Source: Anoxybacillus sp050480245 (lineage in GTDB: Bacteria; Bacillota; Bacilli; Bacillales; Anoxybacillaceae). From it: 64,000 nt of DNA. Below, piece by piece: positions 43,861-52,673 of the stretch. The position numbers and the translations under genes are program-made. The stretch lies in the NCBI GenBank assembly GCA_050480245.1, contig JBCNEQ010000063.1. One strand, written 5' to 3'. Numbering within the stretch: position 1 is the stretch's first letter; each line of letters opens with the position of its first letter. Below the pieces are notes generated by a model. The model did no database searches and was not told the origin of the DNA. It worked only from the letters and a program-made list of their open reading frames with translations.

Positions 43861-43916
43861 GTTTATTTTTGTTATAGTTTTTTATGGACATTTTTCACAT
43901 ATGAGAGGGGATCCAA

Positions 43917-44654
43917 ATGGCAGGACATTCCAAGTGGAAAAATATTCAACGTCGCAAAAATGCGCAAGATGCGAAACGTGGAAAAGTGTTTATGAAGCTT
44001 GCAAAAGAAATTTATGTGGCGGCGAAAATGGGCGGAGGCGATCCTGCGACAAACGCCACGTTGCGTCTTGCGATTGAGAAAGCAAAATCGGCCAACATGC
44101 CGAATGAAAATATTGAGCGTGCGATTAAAAAAGCAACAGGCAATCAAGAGCATACACATTACGAAGAAATTCGTTACGAAGGATATGGACCTGGCGGCGT
44201 AGCGGTCATGGTTATTTGCCTAACGGATAATAAAAATCGTACCGCCTCGAACGTCCGCGTGGCGTTTTCGAAAAATGGGGGAAACTTAGGCGAAACGGGC
44301 TGCGTTTCGTATTTATTCGATCGCAAAGGACTCATTGTCATTGCGCGTGAAGGTTTAAATATGGACGAAGATGAGATGTTGTTACAAGCAATCGAAGCAG
44401 GTGCAGATGAAATGGAGACGACGGAAGATTCGTTCGAAATTTACACGTCTCCAGAACAGTTCGAACAAGTAAAAAATACGTTAGCTGCCCAAGGATTTAC
44501 GTTCGCAACAGCTGAAATTACCATGATTCCGCAAACGTACACTACATTAACGGGCGATGATTTAACAAAAATGTTAAAACTTATTGATATGCTTGAAGAT
44601 GACGATGATGTTCAAGAAATTTATCACAACTTAGATGAATCGATGTTAGAATAA
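43917..44654 (+). CDS. yebC: YebC/PmpR family protein (YrbC)
   Basis: 245 residues. Starts MAGHSKWKNIQRRKNAQDAK, the invariant YebC signature; contains GYGPGGVAVMVICLTDN. The family includes transcriptional regulators and, as shown for YeeI/YebC types, factors that relieve ribosome stalling. Ribosome site gagagggg. Confidence 0.96.
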   Translation: MAGHSKWKNIQRRKNAQDAKRGKVFMKLAKEIYVAAKMGGGDPATNATLRLAIEKAKSANMPNENIERAIKKATGNQEHTHYEEIRYEGYGPGGVAVMVICLTDNKNRTASNVRVAFSKNGGNLGETGCVSYLFDRKGLIVIAREGLNMDEDEMLLQAIEAGADEMETTEDSFEIYTSPEQFEQVKNTLAAQGFTFATAEITMIPQTYTTLTGDDLTKMLKLIDMLEDDDDVQEIYHNLDESMLE

Positions 44655-44687
44655 ACGGTCTTGCGATGGCAAGACCGTTTATTTTTG
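44652..44687 (+). terminator. Terminator after yebC
   Basis: Perfect 13-bp stem taaacggtcttgc/gcaagaccgttta with a 4-nt loop and ttttt. Confidence 0.9.
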
Positions 44688-44722
44688 GAGAAAATGGTCA
44701 ACATATGAATGAGGTGAGAACG

Positions 44723-45175
44723 ATGAAGATTGTACTGACACTGTTGCTTAGTTTATTTTTTGCACAGAGCTCATCCTCTGTACAGATGACGGTCATTTTA
44801 GAAACGGTATATATGGATGGAGAGGTGAGCGAGGAAATACGCGAAGAAACGGTGACGTCGATGAAAGATATATGGAACGAATATAAAGATTGGTATCTCA
44901 TCGACATGGATGATGAACAAATCGTTTTTCAACGATATGTAGACGATTTATCTCCACTAACGAAAGCAGGATATTTTGGTCTTACAAAAGATGGAACGCT
45001 ATCGATTTTTGAAAGGAAACCTGGTGAGTCTTCGCGTGTCATCCAATCGTTTTTTCAAATTGATGTGAAAAAACTCGAAAGTCACGAACGTGAAAAGCTG
45101 AAAAAAGGCATTTCCGTTCGTTCAAAAAGAAATTATGAACGCGTCATCGAAGCGTATAAGCCATTCGGGAAATAA
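44723..45175 (+). CDS. bofC: BofC forespore regulator
   Basis: 150 residues from ATG 44723, which has gaggtg 6 nt upstream; earlier in-frame ATGs (44666, 44705) lie in the preceding terminator or lack a site. Signal peptide about 1-19 (LTLLLSLFFAQSSS). Conserved BofC segments: LETVYMDGEVSEE, DDLSPLTKAGYFGL, IQSFFQIDVKKLESHE, LKKGISVRSK. In B. subtilis it inhibits SpoIVB signalling from the forespore. The start is about 20 residues shorter than in B. subtilis. Confidence 0.9.
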   Translation: MKIVLTLLLSLFFAQSSSSVQMTVILETVYMDGEVSEEIREETVTSMKDIWNEYKDWYLIDMDDEQIVFQRYVDDLSPLTKAGYFGLTKDGTLSIFERKPGESSRVIQSFFQIDVKKLESHEREKLKKGISVRSKRNYERVIEAYKPFGK

Positions 45176-45203
45176 GTCCGCCAATGAAAGCGGACTTTTT
45201 TTT
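45174..45203 (+). terminator. Terminator after bofC
   Basis: aagtccgc/gcggactt stem and a run of eight T. Confidence 0.88.
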
Positions 45204-45248
45204 CGTATTATGCTAAAATGTAAGGCGTGAGAAAAGGAGGATAGGGCG

Positions 45249-45839
45249 TTGATTGAATTTATTCGTGGGTATGTCGATTACGTTTGTCCGGAATATATTG
45301 TCGTTGAAAATAACGGAATAGGGTATCAAATTTTCACTCCAAATCCGTTTTCGTTCCAAATCAATAAACAACAAACTATTGTTTATACATATCAATACGT
45401 TCGTGAAGATGTGCTTGCACTTTATGGGTTTCATACTCGCCAAGAGCGCGCATTGTTTGCTAAACTATTGCAAGTATCAGGCATCGGACCAAAAGGGGCG
45501 CTTGCGATTTTAGCTGCTGGTCAGCTTGAGCAACTTGTGGAAGCGATTGAAGCGGAAGACGATCAGTTTTTATGTAAATTTCCGGGGGTAGGAAAAAAAA
45601 CAGCGCGGCAAATGATTTTAGATTTAAAAGGAAAACTGCACGTCATCGTTCCAGATGTTTTTCCGAATTTATTTACAGAGCCAGTCGAAGATATGAGCTC
45701 GCTTGCTGAAGCGATTGAAGCGTTAAAGGCGCTCGGTTATGCAGAAAAAGAAATTCAAAAGGTCGTGCCGATTTTAAAACAAGAACGATTATCGACGGAA
45801 GGATATATTAAGCTCGCTTTACAAAAACTATTGAAGTAA
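45249..45839 (+). CDS. ruvA: Holliday junction helicase subunit RuvA
   Basis: 196 residues from TTG 45249 (ribosome site aaggagga). OB domain, then helix-hairpin-helix motifs (VSGIGPKGALAIL and FPGVGKKTARQMI) and the C-terminal RuvB-binding domain III. Binds four-way junctions and loads RuvB. An extended -10 (TGC-TAAAAT, 45211-45219) lies upstream. Confidence 0.97.
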   Translation: MIEFIRGYVDYVCPEYIVVENNGIGYQIFTPNPFSFQINKQQTIVYTYQYVREDVLALYGFHTRQERALFAKLLQVSGIGPKGALAILAAGQLEQLVEAIEAEDDQFLCKFPGVGKKTARQMILDLKGKLHVIVPDVFPNLFTEPVEDMSSLAEAIEALKALGYAEKEIQKVVPILKQERLSTEGYIKLALQKLLK

Positions 45840-45852
45840 GGGAGGATGCTTG

Positions 45853-46851
45853 ATGGAGGAGCGTCTCATTTCAAGCGCAGCTGATTATGAAGATGCATCG
45901 CTTGAATACAGTCTTCGCCCAAAACAGTTGCGTGAATATATCGGGCAACAAAAAGTAAAGGAAAACTTAACCGTATTTATTGAAGCAGCGAAAATGCGCG
46001 GAGAGACGCTTGATCATGTGTTACTGTATGGGCCCCCGGGGCTTGGAAAAACGACGCTTGCTGCCATTATCGCAAATGAAATGGGTGTTCAATTGCGAAC
46101 GACAGCAGGACCGGCAATTGAGCGGCCAGGGGACTTAGCTGCGATTTTAACGACGCTTGAACCTGGTGATGTATTATTTATTGATGAAATTCATCGTCTG
46201 CCGCGAGCGGTGGAAGAAGTGTTATATCCTGCAATGGAAGACTTTTGTTTAGATATCGTCATCGGCAAAGGACCTGCTGCTCGTTCAGTTCGCCTCGATT
46301 TACCGCCGTTTACGCTTGTCGGAGCGACGACAAGATCAGGAGCACTCTCTGCTCCGCTTCGCGATCGCTTTGGAGTATTAAGTCGCTTAGAATATTATAC
46401 TGCTGAAGAGCTCGCTCATATTGTAAAGCGAACGGCGCACATTTTTGCAGTACAAATCGAAGAAGAAGCGGCATTTGAAATTGCTCGTCGTTCACGAGGA
46501 ACACCGCGCATTGCGAACCGATTGTTGCGGCGCGTACGGGATTTTGCTCAAGTATGCGGCGATGGAACCATTACGTTTGCCATAGCAAATGAGGCGCTTG
46601 AACAATTGCAAGTCGATCGTTTAGGATTAGACCATCTTGACCATAAACTATTAAAAAGCATGATGGAAAGATTCCGCGGTGGCCCAGTCGGATTAGAAAC
46701 GATTGCGGCAACGATTGGGGAAGAGGCACAAACGATTGAAGACGTGTATGAGCCATATTTGCTACAAATCGGCTTTTTACAACGAACATCGCGCGGGCGA
46801 ATCGTTACACCGCTTGCATACAACTATTTCGGTTTGGAGGTGCCACAATGA
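45853..46851 (+). CDS. ruvB: Holliday junction helicase motor RuvB
   Basis: 332 residues from ATG 45853 (gggagg 7 nt upstream). AAA+ motor: Walker A GPPGLGKTTLA, Walker B LFIDEIHRL, sensor GATTRSG, arginine finger region LRDRFG, and a winged-helix C-terminus. Drives branch migration with RuvA. Its stop overlaps the next start (ATGA). Confidence 0.98.
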   Translation: MEERLISSAADYEDASLEYSLRPKQLREYIGQQKVKENLTVFIEAAKMRGETLDHVLLYGPPGLGKTTLAAIIANEMGVQLRTTAGPAIERPGDLAAILTTLEPGDVLFIDEIHRLPRAVEEVLYPAMEDFCLDIVIGKGPAARSVRLDLPPFTLVGATTRSGALSAPLRDRFGVLSRLEYYTAEELAHIVKRTAHIFAVQIEEEAAFEIARRSRGTPRIANRLLRRVRDFAQVCGDGTITFAIANEALEQLQVDRLGLDHLDHKLLKSMMERFRGGPVGLETIAATIGEEAQTIEDVYEPYLLQIGFLQRTSRGRIVTPLAYNYFGLEVPQ

Positions 46852-47054
46852 TGAACCTGCCAAAAACAATTATGCTCATCGGTGTCATTTTTATTGTCGT
46901 TGGTTTTTTGATGCAATTTATTAAACTTGGGCGTTTGCCAGGGGATATTGTCATTAAAAAAGAAAATGCAACATTTTATTTTCCGATTATGACATCAATC
47001 ATTTTAAGTGTCGTTTTATCGCTTATTTTTTATGTGATTGGTCGTTTTCGTTAA
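46848..47054 (+). CDS. DUF2905 small membrane protein
   Basis: 68 residues, two transmembrane helices (about 7-25 and 46-64) around the short loop FIKLGRLPGDIVIKKENATF, the conserved signature of DUF2905. Coupled to ruvB by a 4-bp overlap, followed by queA. Function unknown. Confidence 0.88.
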   Translation: MMNLPKTIMLIGVIFIVVGFLMQFIKLGRLPGDIVIKKENATFYFPIMTSIILSVVLSLIFYVIGRFR

Positions 47055-47088
47055 TGTAGTAATTGCAATGAAGGAGAGGAACGTATGC

Positions 47089-48120
47089 ATGAAAGTAGAC
47101 TTATTTGATTTTTATTTGCCAGAAGAACTTATTGCCCAAACCCCGCTTCCAAATCGGGAAGCATCGCGCTTAATGGTGTTAGATAAGCAAACAGGCAAAG
47201 TGACGCATGAACCGACGTTTCGTTCGATTTTATCGTACCTAAAAGAAGGGGATTGTCTCGTTTTAAATGATACGCGCGTATTGCCAGCCCGTCTGTATGG
47301 AGAAAAAGAAGAAACAGGAGCGCACATCGAAGTGCTTTTATTAAAGCAGATGGATGGCGATCAATGGGAAACGCTTGTCAAACCAGCGAAGCGTGTGAAA
47401 GTAGGAACAACAATTTCATTTGGTGACGGTCGTTTACGTGCGGAGTGTGTTGCTGAGCTTGAGAATGGGGGGCGCATTCTTTCATTTTCGTATGATGGCA
47501 TTTTTCTTGAAGTGCTTGAATCGCTCGGTGAAATGCCGCTCCCTCCGTATATTAAAGCACAGCTTGATGATCGAGAACGTTATCAAACCGTTTATGCACG
47601 TGAAGCTGGATCGGCTGCGGCGCCAACGGCTGGCTTACATTTTACGGAACAACTTCTCGATGATGTGCGAAAAAAAGGAGTGCATCTTGCCTTTATTACG
47701 TTGCACGTTGGATTAGGGACGTTTCGCCCGGTCAACGTAGAAAACATTGAAGAACATGATATGCATGCAGAGTTTTATCAAATGTCAGAACAAACTGCGC
47801 AATTGCTGAACGATGTGAAAGCGCAAGGCGGACGTATTATCGCTGTTGGGACGACTTCAACACGTACGCTTGAGACGATTGCATCCCGTCACGATGGAAC
47901 GTTTGTCGCTGAAAGCGGTTGGACGGACATTTTTATTTATCCGGGTTATACGTTTCGTGCAATTGACGGCATGATTACAAATTTCCATTTGCCAAAGTCG
48001 ACGCTCATTATGCTCGTTAGTGCGCTAGCAGGTCGAGAGCATGTGTTGCGCGCTTATGAAGAAGCAGTAAAAGAGCGTTATCGGTTTTTTAGCTTTGGCG
48101 ATGCAATGCTCATTATATAA
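47089..48120 (+). CDS. queA: S-adenosylmethionine:tRNA ribosyltransferase-isomerase
   Basis: 343 residues from ATG 47089 (ribosome site aaggagagga); the longer frame upstream has none. Starts MKVDLFDFYLPEELIAQTP, with SRLMVLDK, LVLNDTRVLPARL and AAPTAGLHFT. Makes epoxyqueuosine in tRNA after Tgt. Confidence 0.97.
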   Translation: MKVDLFDFYLPEELIAQTPLPNREASRLMVLDKQTGKVTHEPTFRSILSYLKEGDCLVLNDTRVLPARLYGEKEETGAHIEVLLLKQMDGDQWETLVKPAKRVKVGTTISFGDGRLRAECVAELENGGRILSFSYDGIFLEVLESLGEMPLPPYIKAQLDDRERYQTVYAREAGSAAAPTAGLHFTEQLLDDVRKKGVHLAFITLHVGLGTFRPVNVENIEEHDMHAEFYQMSEQTAQLLNDVKAQGGRIIAVGTTSTRTLETIASRHDGTFVAESGWTDIFIYPGYTFRAIDGMITNFHLPKSTLIMLVSALAGREHVLRAYEEAVKERYRFFSFGDAMLII

Positions 48121-48140
48121 GTTGAGAAAGGGGACTATAC

Positions 48141-49280
48141 GTGACACCAATCCGATACGAGCTCATTAAAACATGTAAACAAACAGGCGCGCGTCTCGGT
48201 ATGCTTCATACGCCGCACGGCTCGTTTGAAACGCCGATGTTTATGCCTGTCGGTACACTTGCGACGGTAAAGACGCTTTCTCCGGAGGAATTAAAAGAAA
48301 TGGGAGCTGGCGTCATTTTAAGCAACACGTATCATTTATGGCTTCGACCAGGCCATGAGATCGTCAAAGAAGCAGGCGGGCTCCATTCTTTTATGAATTG
48401 GGATCGCGGTATTTTAACGGACTCTGGTGGATTTCAAGTATTTAGTTTAAGTGAGTTTCGCCGCATTGAAGAAGAGGGAGTATATTTCCGCAACCATTTA
48501 AATGGCGATAAACTATTTTTATCGCCAGAAAAGGCGATGGAAATTCAAAATGCGCTCGGCTCTGATATTATGATGGCGTTCGATGAATGTCCACCGTATC
48601 CGGCTACGCATGAGTATATGAGACGATCTGTTGAACGGACGAGCCGTTGGGCAGAGAGATGCCTAAAGGCACATCAACGTCCAAATGAGCAAGGCTTATT
48701 CGGTATTGTGCAAGGTGGCGAGTTTGAAGATTTGCGCAAACAAAGCGCCCAAGATTTAGTATCGCTTGATTTCCCAGGATATGCGGTCGGTGGCTTGTCT
48801 GTTGGCGAACCAAAAGAGGTGATGAATCGCGTATTAGAATTTACAACGCCGTTACTGCCAGCTAATAAGCCGCGGTATTTAATGGGCGTTGGCTCTCCAG
48901 ATTCTCTAATTGATGGAGCGATTCGCGGTATTGACATGTTTGATTGTGTGTTACCGACACGAATCGGACGCAATGGAACAGTCATGACAAGCGAAGGTCG
49001 TGTCGTCATTAAAAACGCGAAATACGCGCGCGATTTTACGCCGCTTGATCCGAACTGCGATTGTTACACGTGCCGCAATTATACGCGTGCGTACATTCGC
49101 CATTTAATTAAATGTGATGAAACGTTTGGTATTCGCCTTACATCTTACCATAATGTCTACTTTTTGATAAAATTAATGGAGCGAGTTCGACAAGCCATTC
49201 GCGAAGATCGCCTTGGCGATTTCCGCGAGCAGTTTTTTGAACAATACGGCTTTAATAAGCCGAATGCGAAAAACTTTTAG
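48141..49280 (+). CDS. tgt: Queuine tRNA-ribosyltransferase (Tgt)
   Basis: 379 residues from GTG 48141 (gaaagggg). TIM-barrel enzyme with nucleophile/substrate Asp residues in ILTDSGGFQVFSL and FDCVLPTR, and the zinc site DCDCYTCRNYTRAYIRHL-type C-x-C-x-x-C. Exchanges guanine for preQ1 at the wobble base. Coupled to queA. Confidence 0.97.
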   Translation: MTPIRYELIKTCKQTGARLGMLHTPHGSFETPMFMPVGTLATVKTLSPEELKEMGAGVILSNTYHLWLRPGHEIVKEAGGLHSFMNWDRGILTDSGGFQVFSLSEFRRIEEEGVYFRNHLNGDKLFLSPEKAMEIQNALGSDIMMAFDECPPYPATHEYMRRSVERTSRWAERCLKAHQRPNEQGLFGIVQGGEFEDLRKQSAQDLVSLDFPGYAVGGLSVGEPKEVMNRVLEFTTPLLPANKPRYLMGVGSPDSLIDGAIRGIDMFDCVLPTRIGRNGTVMTSEGRVVIKNAKYARDFTPLDPNCDCYTCRNYTRAYIRHLIKCDETFGIRLTSYHNVYFLIKLMERVRQAIREDRLGDFREQFFEQYGFNKPNAKNF

Positions 49281-49294
49281 AAAGGGGTGAAAAT

Positions 49295-49558
49295 ATGGAA
49301 ACTTTAGCAAGCTTACTGCCGCTTATTTTATTTTTTGCGATTTTTTACTTTTTGCTGATCCGCCCGCAACAAAAGCGCCAAAAGGCGATTCAACAAATGC
49401 AGGCGAACTTGCAAAAAGGAGACAAAGTCATCACGATTGGCGGATTGCACGGCATGATTGATTCGCTTGATGAACATACGGTCGTCATTCGCACTGGTGA
49501 CGGTTCACGTCTTACGTACGATCGTTCAGCGATTCGTGAAGTCGTCAATGAAAAATAA
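49295..49558 (+). CDS. yajC: YajC, Sec translocon auxiliary subunit
   Basis: 87 residues. One N-terminal transmembrane helix (about 5-22), then IRPQQKRQKAIQQMQANLQKGDKVITIGGLHG, the YajC signature. Associates with SecDF. Ribosome site aaaggggtg. Confidence 0.95.
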   Translation: METLASLLPLILFFAIFYFLLIRPQQKRQKAIQQMQANLQKGDKVITIGGLHGMIDSLDEHTVVIRTGDGSRLTYDRSAIREVVNEK

Positions 49559-49586
49559 GACAGGTTGTCGCCTGTCTTATTTTTAT
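49554..49586. terminator. Bidirectional terminator between yajC and the TIGR04086 gene
   Basis: aataagacagg/cctgtcttatt stem (49554-49581) with A- and T-tracts. Confidence 0.85.
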
Positions 49587-49957
49587 GCGCTTCGCGACTG
49601 TGATGTCGCCACATTGACACCGAACATGCCCCCGATCATAGCTGTGATGAGAAAGCCGGTATGGTATCCCCATTGTTCGCCTGAAAACGTTTGATCCATT
49701 CCGAGAAATTGAAATAAAAAAATGATCGTTGTAAAAATGGCGCTTGTCGCCCCGCCAAGCATCCAGCCTCGTGCTTTTCCTTTTGCCCCGGCAATAAATC
49801 CCCCGAAAAACAGCGACAAAAATGCGAGACCATGCATAACCCATCGCAACGATGTTTCGTCATAGTTGGTTAGCTTCAACAAAAGAGCAAAGATAAAACT
49901 ACATATGATGGCGCTTGTAAAAATCGCTATGACCCCATGAAAAATAGCGCGAATCAT
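49583..49957 (-). CDS. yrzE: TIGR04086 family membrane protein (YrzE-like)
   Basis: 124 residues with four predicted membrane helices (HGVIAIFTSAIICSFIFALLL; WVMHGLAFLSLFFGGFIAGA; GWMLGGATSAIFTTIIFLFQ; FLITAMIGGMFGVNVA). FFGGFIAGAKGKARGWMLGG is typical of TIGR04086. Its position after yajC matches B. subtilis yrzE. Function unknown. A ribosome site (aaggagggtt) precedes the start on the minus strand. Confidence 0.85.
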   Translation of the reverse strand: MIRAIFHGVIAIFTSAIICSFIFALLLKLTNYDETSLRWVMHGLAFLSLFFGGFIAGAKGKARGWMLGGATSAIFTTIIFLFQFLGMDQTFSGEQWGYHTGFLITAMIGGMFGVNVATSQSRSA

Positions 49958-50048
49958 CTGTAACCCTCCTTCCTACATTTAGTACAAACATATTCGATTG
50001 TCCAATTGTTTAGAATAAAAACGTAGCAACAAATGAGGAGGAAGAGAT

Positions 50049-50690
50049 GTGGAGTACGTAACGATTATTGTACGAACGTTATTGTTGTATGTCGTCATTT
50101 TATTTATTTTTCGGCTCATGGGCAAACGGGAGATCGGTGAGTTAAGCATTTTAGATTTAGTTGTTTTTATTATGATCGGCGAAATGGCGGTCATTGCGAT
50201 TGAACAGCCGAAAGATCCGATTTTCCACACGCTTGTTCCGATGATTGTATTGACGATCGCTCAAATCGCATTTGCTTTTTTTTCTTTAAAAAGCGAAACA
50301 TTTCGCCGTCTCGTTGACGGGTCACCGACAGTCATTATTAACAACGGAAAAATTGATGAAAAAGCGATGCGGAAACAACGATACAACTTTGATGATTTGC
50401 TTATTCAATTGCGTGAAAAAAATATTAAAAACATTGCTGATGTTGAATTTGCGATTTTAGAGCCATCCGGCAAACTGTCTGTATTTACAAAAGAAAAAAA
50501 GAAAACACCGTCTTTAGCGTTGCCGCTTATTAAAGACGGTGTCATTCAAGAAGAGCATTTAGCGCTTATCAATCAAACGTGCGACTGGTTAATCGAGCAA
50601 CTGAAGAAGCGCGGATATGAACGAATCGATTACATTTCGTATTGTACATATGAAAACGGAACATTTTATATTGACGAAAAAGATGAATAA
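50049..50690 (+). CDS. yrbG: DUF421 membrane protein (YrbG-like)
   Basis: 213 residues from GTG 50049 (gaggaggaag). Three N-terminal membrane helices then the DUF421 (YetF) domain with MGKREIGELSILDLVVFIMIGE and LVDGSPTVIINNGKIDEKAM. C-terminal soluble part to 213. Related proteins act in spore or envelope functions but this one is not characterised. Convergent with spoVB, 0 bp gap. Confidence 0.88.
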   Translation: MEYVTIIVRTLLLYVVILFIFRLMGKREIGELSILDLVVFIMIGEMAVIAIEQPKDPIFHTLVPMIVLTIAQIAFAFFSLKSETFRRLVDGSPTVIINNGKIDEKAMRKQRYNFDDLLIQLREKNIKNIADVEFAILEPSGKLSVFTKEKKKTPSLALPLIKDGVIQEEHLALINQTCDWLIEQLKKRGYERIDYISYCTYENGTFYIDEKDE

Positions 50691-52214
50691 TTAGCGGAAT
50701 AGCTGACGAAATTCATCTTTTTGAATTAAACGGAACAATCGCGCAAGAACGATATATATGGCCGTCATGATGATGATTGCGACAATCGTTTTGATAAGCG
50801 ATGAAAAAGGCAAAAGCGGAACGAGCACATGTCCAATTGTTGCGACGGAAACGATGACAATCAAATGAGCGGCATATTGTCTCACATACAAAGAAAGTGA
50901 AATCGCTTTAACGATCGTAGCAGCGTGTAACAATGTCACAACCATAATGCCGACAGTAATCGCTAGCGCAGCTCCCATAATGCCGAGCGACGGTTGGGAA
51001 GCAAGACAAAAAATGAGCGCTGTTTTTATTATTGCTCCGATGAAGCTATTGGTCATCGCCTCTTTTGCCAAGTCGAGCGCTTGTAAAACGGCTTGCAACG
51101 GTCCTTGCAAGTAATAAAAGATAAAAAACGGTGCCATAACTTTGACAAAGATAGCCGATTGGTTTGCTCCATACATGAGTTGCATCATCTCTTCCGCTAA
51201 CACGTATAATACCGCAATAGATAATCCGCCTGTTAAAAGCGACAATCGTATTGCTTGATGTAAGCGATACTCGATGAGGCGATGTTGCCTTTGAGCAGCC
51301 GCTTCGCTAATGGCGGGAACGAGCGAAGTGGCGAGCGCATAAGTAATAAATGATGGAAGCATTAAAAGCGGTAGCGCATATCCTGTCAGTTCTCCGTATT
51401 GTTTTGTTGCATGGACTGTAGTTATTCCAGCAAGCGCTAAACTTTGTGCTACAACGATCGGTTCAAAAAACCAGGCGATCGATCCAATCATCCGACTTCC
51501 GAGAGTTGGGACAGCGATGCGCATCAATGAAACAAACGTATCTTTTCCTTCTTTCACGTATGAAAAAAAACGGTACCGAATGCGAATGGGCTTTTTTCGT
51601 TTAAATGTAATAAATAAATAAACGAGCGATACAAACTCACCAACGACCGAAGAAACCATCGCCCCTGCTGCTGCATATTCGATGCCGTACGGCAAAAAAG
51701 CGGTTGTAAAAGCAGCGATAAGCGTAATGCGTACAGCTTGTTCAAGCAGTTGAGAATATGCGTACGGTTTCATCTGCTGCTTTCCTTGAAAATATCCACG
51801 CAAAACAGAAGATACAGCGACAATCGGGACGACAGGGGCAATTGCGACGAGTGGATAATACACACGTGCATCTGTAAACAGCGTTTCGGCAAGAATTGGC
51901 GCGATCGCAAGTAAGGACGGAAAAAAGATTGCACTTAAAATAATCGTAATCGATAACGATACGACTAATATTTTTTTCACCTTTCGTTTGTCGCCAACTG
52001 CTTCCGCTTCAGCGACAAGTTTCGAAATGGCGACAGGGAGGCCGAACTGAGTAATGGTAATCGCAAGTGCAAGCGTCGGCACCGCCATCATATATAAACC
52101 TACGCCTTCTTCACCGATGAGACGAGCAACGACGATGCGATTAATAAAGCCGAGTATGCGCGTCAACAATCCCGCAACAATTAAAATGATCGTTCCTTTC
52201 AAAAATTTGGACAT
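50691..52214 (-). CDS. spoVB: SpoVB, MATE/MOP-family flippase for cortex synthesis
   Basis: 507 residues from ATG 52214 (agggagga upstream on the minus strand); the longer frame upstream has none. About 14 membrane helices, starting MSKFLKGTIILIVAGLLTRILG. SpoVB/MurJ-like exporters flip lipid-linked peptidoglycan precursors; SpoVB is needed for spore cortex. The neighbouring genes yrbG and comN match B. subtilis. Confidence 0.93.
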   Translation of the reverse strand: MSKFLKGTIILIVAGLLTRILGFINRIVVARLIGEEGVGLYMMAVPTLALAITITQFGLPVAISKLVAEAEAVGDKRKVKKILVVSLSITIILSAIFFPSLLAIAPILAETLFTDARVYYPLVAIAPVVPIVAVSSVLRGYFQGKQQMKPYAYSQLLEQAVRITLIAAFTTAFLPYGIEYAAAGAMVSSVVGEFVSLVYLFITFKRKKPIRIRYRFFSYVKEGKDTFVSLMRIAVPTLGSRMIGSIAWFFEPIVVAQSLALAGITTVHATKQYGELTGYALPLLMLPSFITYALATSLVPAISEAAAQRQHRLIEYRLHQAIRLSLLTGGLSIAVLYVLAEEMMQLMYGANQSAIFVKVMAPFFIFYYLQGPLQAVLQALDLAKEAMTNSFIGAIIKTALIFCLASQPSLGIMGAALAITVGIMVVTLLHAATIVKAISLSLYVRQYAAHLIVIVSVATIGHVLVPLLPFSSLIKTIVAIIIMTAIYIVLARLFRLIQKDEFRQLFR

Positions 52215-52257
52215 GTTCCTCCCTACCTTCTCAAATGCGGTCATCTTTTATACAATG

Positions 52258-52287
52258 AAATATATGCACATGTTGGCCAAGCATGAC
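52258..52287 (-). promoter_or_regulatory. Possible sigma-E promoter of spoVB
   Basis: On the minus strand GTCATGC is followed after about 14 bp by CATATATTT, 44 bp before the spoVB start. Resembles the sigma-E pattern; B. subtilis spoVB is sigma-E dependent. Confidence 0.4.
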
Positions 52288-52305
52288 AAAATGGGGGAGA
52301 TGAAT

Positions 52306-52578
52306 ATGAATCGGGAACAATTAATGCCTGCTTTACAGTGTAAAGTAGATGAGTTGAAGTTGCTCGGTTATAAACAAGCGACGATTGAAGATGTATGGAA
52401 CTGTTTAATGATGAAAAAATGGAAAAAGAACAAAGAAGAAAAGCGATTATTTGAGCTTGTCAACGACGTTTTATCATTGCGGGCAAGCGACTATATGGCA
52501 TATATTGTCACAAAAGAACAAAAACACGATCGCTGGTTTACCGAGGAAGGGCTTTCGGAATTAGAACAATTGTTTTAA
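52306..52578 (+). CDS. comN: ComN, post-transcriptional regulator (YrzD)
   Basis: 90 residues from ATG 52306 (gggggag 6 nt upstream), the length of the family; the longer frame upstream is antisense to spoVB. Conserved ComN segments: MNREQLMPALQCKVDELKLL, DVWNCLMMKKWKKNKEE, LSLRASDYMAYIVTKEQ. In B. subtilis ComN promotes comE mRNA accumulation at poles and septa. It links to the competence/pilus theme of the window only by function. Confidence 0.88.
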   Translation: MNREQLMPALQCKVDELKLLGYKQATIEDVWNCLMMKKWKKNKEEKRLFELVNDVLSLRASDYMAYIVTKEQKHDRWFTEEGLSELEQLF

Positions 52579-52593
52579 TTGTTCAGTTGGAAA

Positions 52594-52622
52594 TTGACAG
52601 AAAGTGTACTGTCATTCATAAT
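52594..52622 (+). promoter_or_regulatory. Sigma-A promoter of secDF
   Basis: TTGACA (52594-52599), 17-bp spacer, CATAAT (52617-52622). Confidence 0.75.
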
Positions 52623-52640
52623 TTGTTTTGTTGGTAAAAA

Positions 52641-52658
52641 TTCTGGCAGCTGCCAGAA
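52641..52658 (+). promoter_or_regulatory. 18-bp perfect palindrome in secDF leader
   Basis: TTCTGGCAGCTGCCAGAA lies between the promoter and the secDF ribosome site (gaggggg, 52661-). It could be a DNA operator just downstream of the transcription start or a cruciform-like RNA stem. Confidence 0.55.
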
Positions 52659-52673
52659 TAGAGGGGGATTTAT

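Noticed and set aside
52054..52305. N-terminal extension of comN reaching into spoVB antisense
   Set aside because: The extension has no ribosome site and the conserved ComN protein begins at 52306.
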